Assembly (NCBI RefSeq): GCF_000014145.1
Contig: NC_008255.1
Coordinates: 2,186,001 to 2,250,000, forward strand
Direction of reading: 5' to 3'
Origin: Cytophaga hutchinsonii ATCC 33406
GTDB taxonomy: Bacteria; Bacteroidota; Bacteroidia; Cytophagales; Cytophagaceae
Length of the DNA: 64,000 bases
Within the stretch, counting starts at the first letter, position 1. The number at the start of each line of letters is the position of its first letter. A program made the position numbers and the translations under genes. The notes under the pieces were generated by a model. The model worked only from the letters and a program-made list of their open reading frames with translations, was not told where the DNA came from and did not search any database. Shown in pieces: positions 62,427 through 64,000 of this stretch.

Positions 62427-64000
62427 TTGAAGCTACTATATTACATTTTTACAGGCATACTCGCAATCCTTCTGCTTCAGGGTTGTAAACCTTCCATTAG
62501 TTATTTTGCTACCGATCCCGATTACAAAGGTAAGTACATGTTGTACGTACAGCAAACCAAAGGTACCAAACATATAAATAATTCTGACATCAATGCACTT
62601 TACAGACAAAAAGCGCAATACAAACTTTTTGGTATTACTCCTTACCTTACGATTCACTACATAGGGAAATCATTTTATGATACCACTTTCATCAAACAGG
62701 AAATTCAGGCTACAAAAGTACGGTACGATAGAAAAATAACGAAGAAACCCCACAGTGAAAAACGTTATTTAGCCTTGGTTGCAAAACGTAAGAAAAAAAT
62801 TGCGAAGCTGGAAAACAAACTGATTCATGGTAACTGGGTGATGGGGTCATTCGGCGAATATCCATCTATCCTTGATACCTCTGTTATTAAATATACCAAC
62901 GCACAGATCTCAAATTATTTATCAAGTAATGGATATTTTAATAATCAGGTAAAATATAATATTGATACGCTTGGAAGAAAAGCATTTGTAACCTATAAAG
63001 TCAATCAGGGCAATCAATACAAATACAGCATTCTTGATTATGATATTGAAGATTCAGTAATATTGGATATTGTAAAAAATACGAAAGGCACTAAAATATA
63101 TTTAGGAGATGCATACAATCAAAGTAAAATTGATTTAGAACGCGATCGTTTATACAAGCTGTTAAAAAACAGAGGCTACTATGAATTTTCTAAAGCATAC
63201 ATAAATTTTGTTGTTGATTCAACCGTCGGAAATAATGGAATCAAACTGACGCTGGAAATTGACCAGCCTATAGACAATACGGTACATACGCGTTATAAAT
63301 TAAACAACATCATCTACATTCCTGTAACAGGAAATACAGACAGCGTTAGTACATACACAGATACACTGGAATATCATTCGTTAAAATTCTGCCGAAATAA
63401 AACACCTTACAACTATAAGATTTTAGACGGAAAAATTTTCACACGTCACAACAGTTACTTCAAACAGGATTCGTTGATCAAAACACAGCAGCAGCTCGGC
63501 TCCATGGATATGTACCGTTTTGTGAATGTAAATATTATCAAAAGGGATTCCTCTACGTTAGACATGCTGATCTACACCAACCGGCTTCAAAAATTTTCTA
63601 TCTCGCAGGAATATGGATTAAATGTTGTGCAAGGCGTAATACCGGGTCCGTTCTTTAATGTAAATTTCAGAAATAGAAATATATTCGGGAACTATGAAAT
63701 ACTGGATTTCAATGTGCGCTACGCCATTGAAGGACAAGCTTCGGTACTCGACAATCAAAACAAATTACAAACCATTGAATGGGGCATCAGTACCAGTTTA
63801 ACATTCCCGCAATTATTATCCCCTACCCGCATACGGTTTAAGGCCGCAAAGTTCAATGCAAAAACCCGTGTTACGTTTGGTTACAATTCTACACAGCGAC
63901 CCGAATACAACCGCTATGGCTTCAGGTCCCAGTTCATTTATTTATGGGAAACAAGTCCGTATTCACAATTCTCCTTTACACCTGTTGATATTAACATCAT
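62427..64000 (+). CDS. BamA/TamA-like outer-membrane lipoprotein (partial, 5' 524 codons)
   Basis: An open frame from 62427 to the window end. A TTG start at 62427 gives MKLLYYIFTGILAILLLQGC, a textbook lipoprotein signal with Cys20; an in-frame stop at 62388-62390 limits the upstream range and no ATG fits. The mature part has POTRA-like segments (for example DRLYKLLKNRGYYEFSKAYI and ISNYLSSNGYFNNQVKYNID), then barrel strands from about residue 395, with VNFRNRNIFGNYEILDFNVR. This matches the Bacteroidetes BamA/TamA-like lipoproteins that help insert outer-membrane proteins. The end lies outside the window. Confidence 0.8.
   Translation, partial: MKLLYYIFTGILAILLLQGCKPSISYFATDPDYKGKYMLYVQQTKGTKHINNSDINALYRQKAQYKLFGITPYLTIHYIGKSFYDTTFIKQEIQATKVRYDRKITKKPHSEKRYLALVAKRKKKIAKLENKLIHGNWVMGSFGEYPSILDTSVIKYTNAQISNYLSSNGYFNNQVKYNIDTLGRKAFVTYKVNQGNQYKYSILDYDIEDSVILDIVKNTKGTKIYLGDAYNQSKIDLERDRLYKLLKNRGYYEFSKAYINFVVDSTVGNNGIKLTLEIDQPIDNTVHTRYKLNNIIYIPVTGNTDSVSTYTDTLEYHSLKFCRNKTPYNYKILDGKIFTRHNSYFKQDSLIKTQQQLGSMDMYRFVNVNIIKRDSSTLDMLIYTNRLQKFSISQEYGLNVVQGVIPGPFFNVNFRNRNIFGNYEILDFNVRYAIEGQASVLDNQNKLQTIEWGISTSLTFPQLLSPTRIRFKAAKFNAKTRVTFGYNSTQRPEYNRYGFRSQFIYLWETSPYSQFSFTPVDINI

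Overview
The window looks like chromosome from a gliding, gram-negative Bacteroidetes bacterium of the Cytophaga type. This is inferred from gene content and not checked by any search. Supporting signs are a type IX secretion (T9SS) outer-membrane protein of the PorP/SprF family, a giant adhesin with the gliding-motility C-terminal domain, menaquinone genes (MenE, MenB), split transketolase subunits, many short lipoproteins with LxxC-type lipoboxes, few Shine-Dalgarno sequences, and -7 boxes of the TAnnTTTG type. Base composition is moderately AT-rich, with very AT-rich intergenic stretches.

Layout. 0-16 kb: an RsmF-like rRNA methyltransferase, an AT-rich accessory patch with a hypothetical gene and palindromic repeats, a four-gene cluster (DoxX-like, DUF2071-like, membrane-anchored methyltransferase, four-helix membrane protein), MarC, a gamma-glutamylcyclotransferase-like protein, an esterase lipoprotein, a zinc-motif-less ROK kinase, NhaA, MenE, an outer-membrane protein, two hypotheticals and an XRE/S24 (LexA-like) regulator with a small partner gene. 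16-25 kb (mostly minus strand): RhlE-type helicase, a class D beta-lactamase overlapping a phospholipase-D lipoprotein, a decayed VOC (glyoxalase-like) gene, PBP1A, a TlpA-like thioredoxin and an M48 protease lipoprotein; the theme is envelope and peptidoglycan. 24.7-32 kb (plus strand): FAH-family hydrolase, M23 peptidase, Bcp, transketolase N and C halves, FabH, MenB and an OB-fold lipoprotein, with REP-like hairpins on both sides of FabH. 32-38 kb: a PAS histidine kinase, a single-domain response regulator and a CZB-PAS histidine kinase. 38-52.5 kb: GNAT protein, PorP/SprF protein, and an 11-kb gene for a secreted adhesin of about 3,674 residues with about 31 Ig-like modules. 52.5-53.8 kb: a truncated GIY-YIG gene and four tRNA genes (Pro, Arg, Pro, Ser), all on the minus strand. 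53.8-64 kb: BatB/BatC, a 17-copy heptamer repeat, thiolase, a YwqK/MORN-repeat protein, PurC, a STAS protein, RNase Z, a queuosine-precursor transporter, a TrmH-type methyltransferase, and the first 524 codons of a BamA/TamA-like outer-membrane lipoprotein that runs off the end.

Most genes are ordinary core functions. The strongest candidates for further work are the divergent SprF-like/giant adhesin pair, the cytoplasmic-looking CZB-PAS histidine kinase next to a lone receiver, the OXA-type beta-lactamase/PLD lipoprotein pair, and the S24 regulator with repeated TTTTTAGTAAAA boxes. I found no CRISPR array, prophage, intact insertion sequence or rRNA operon.
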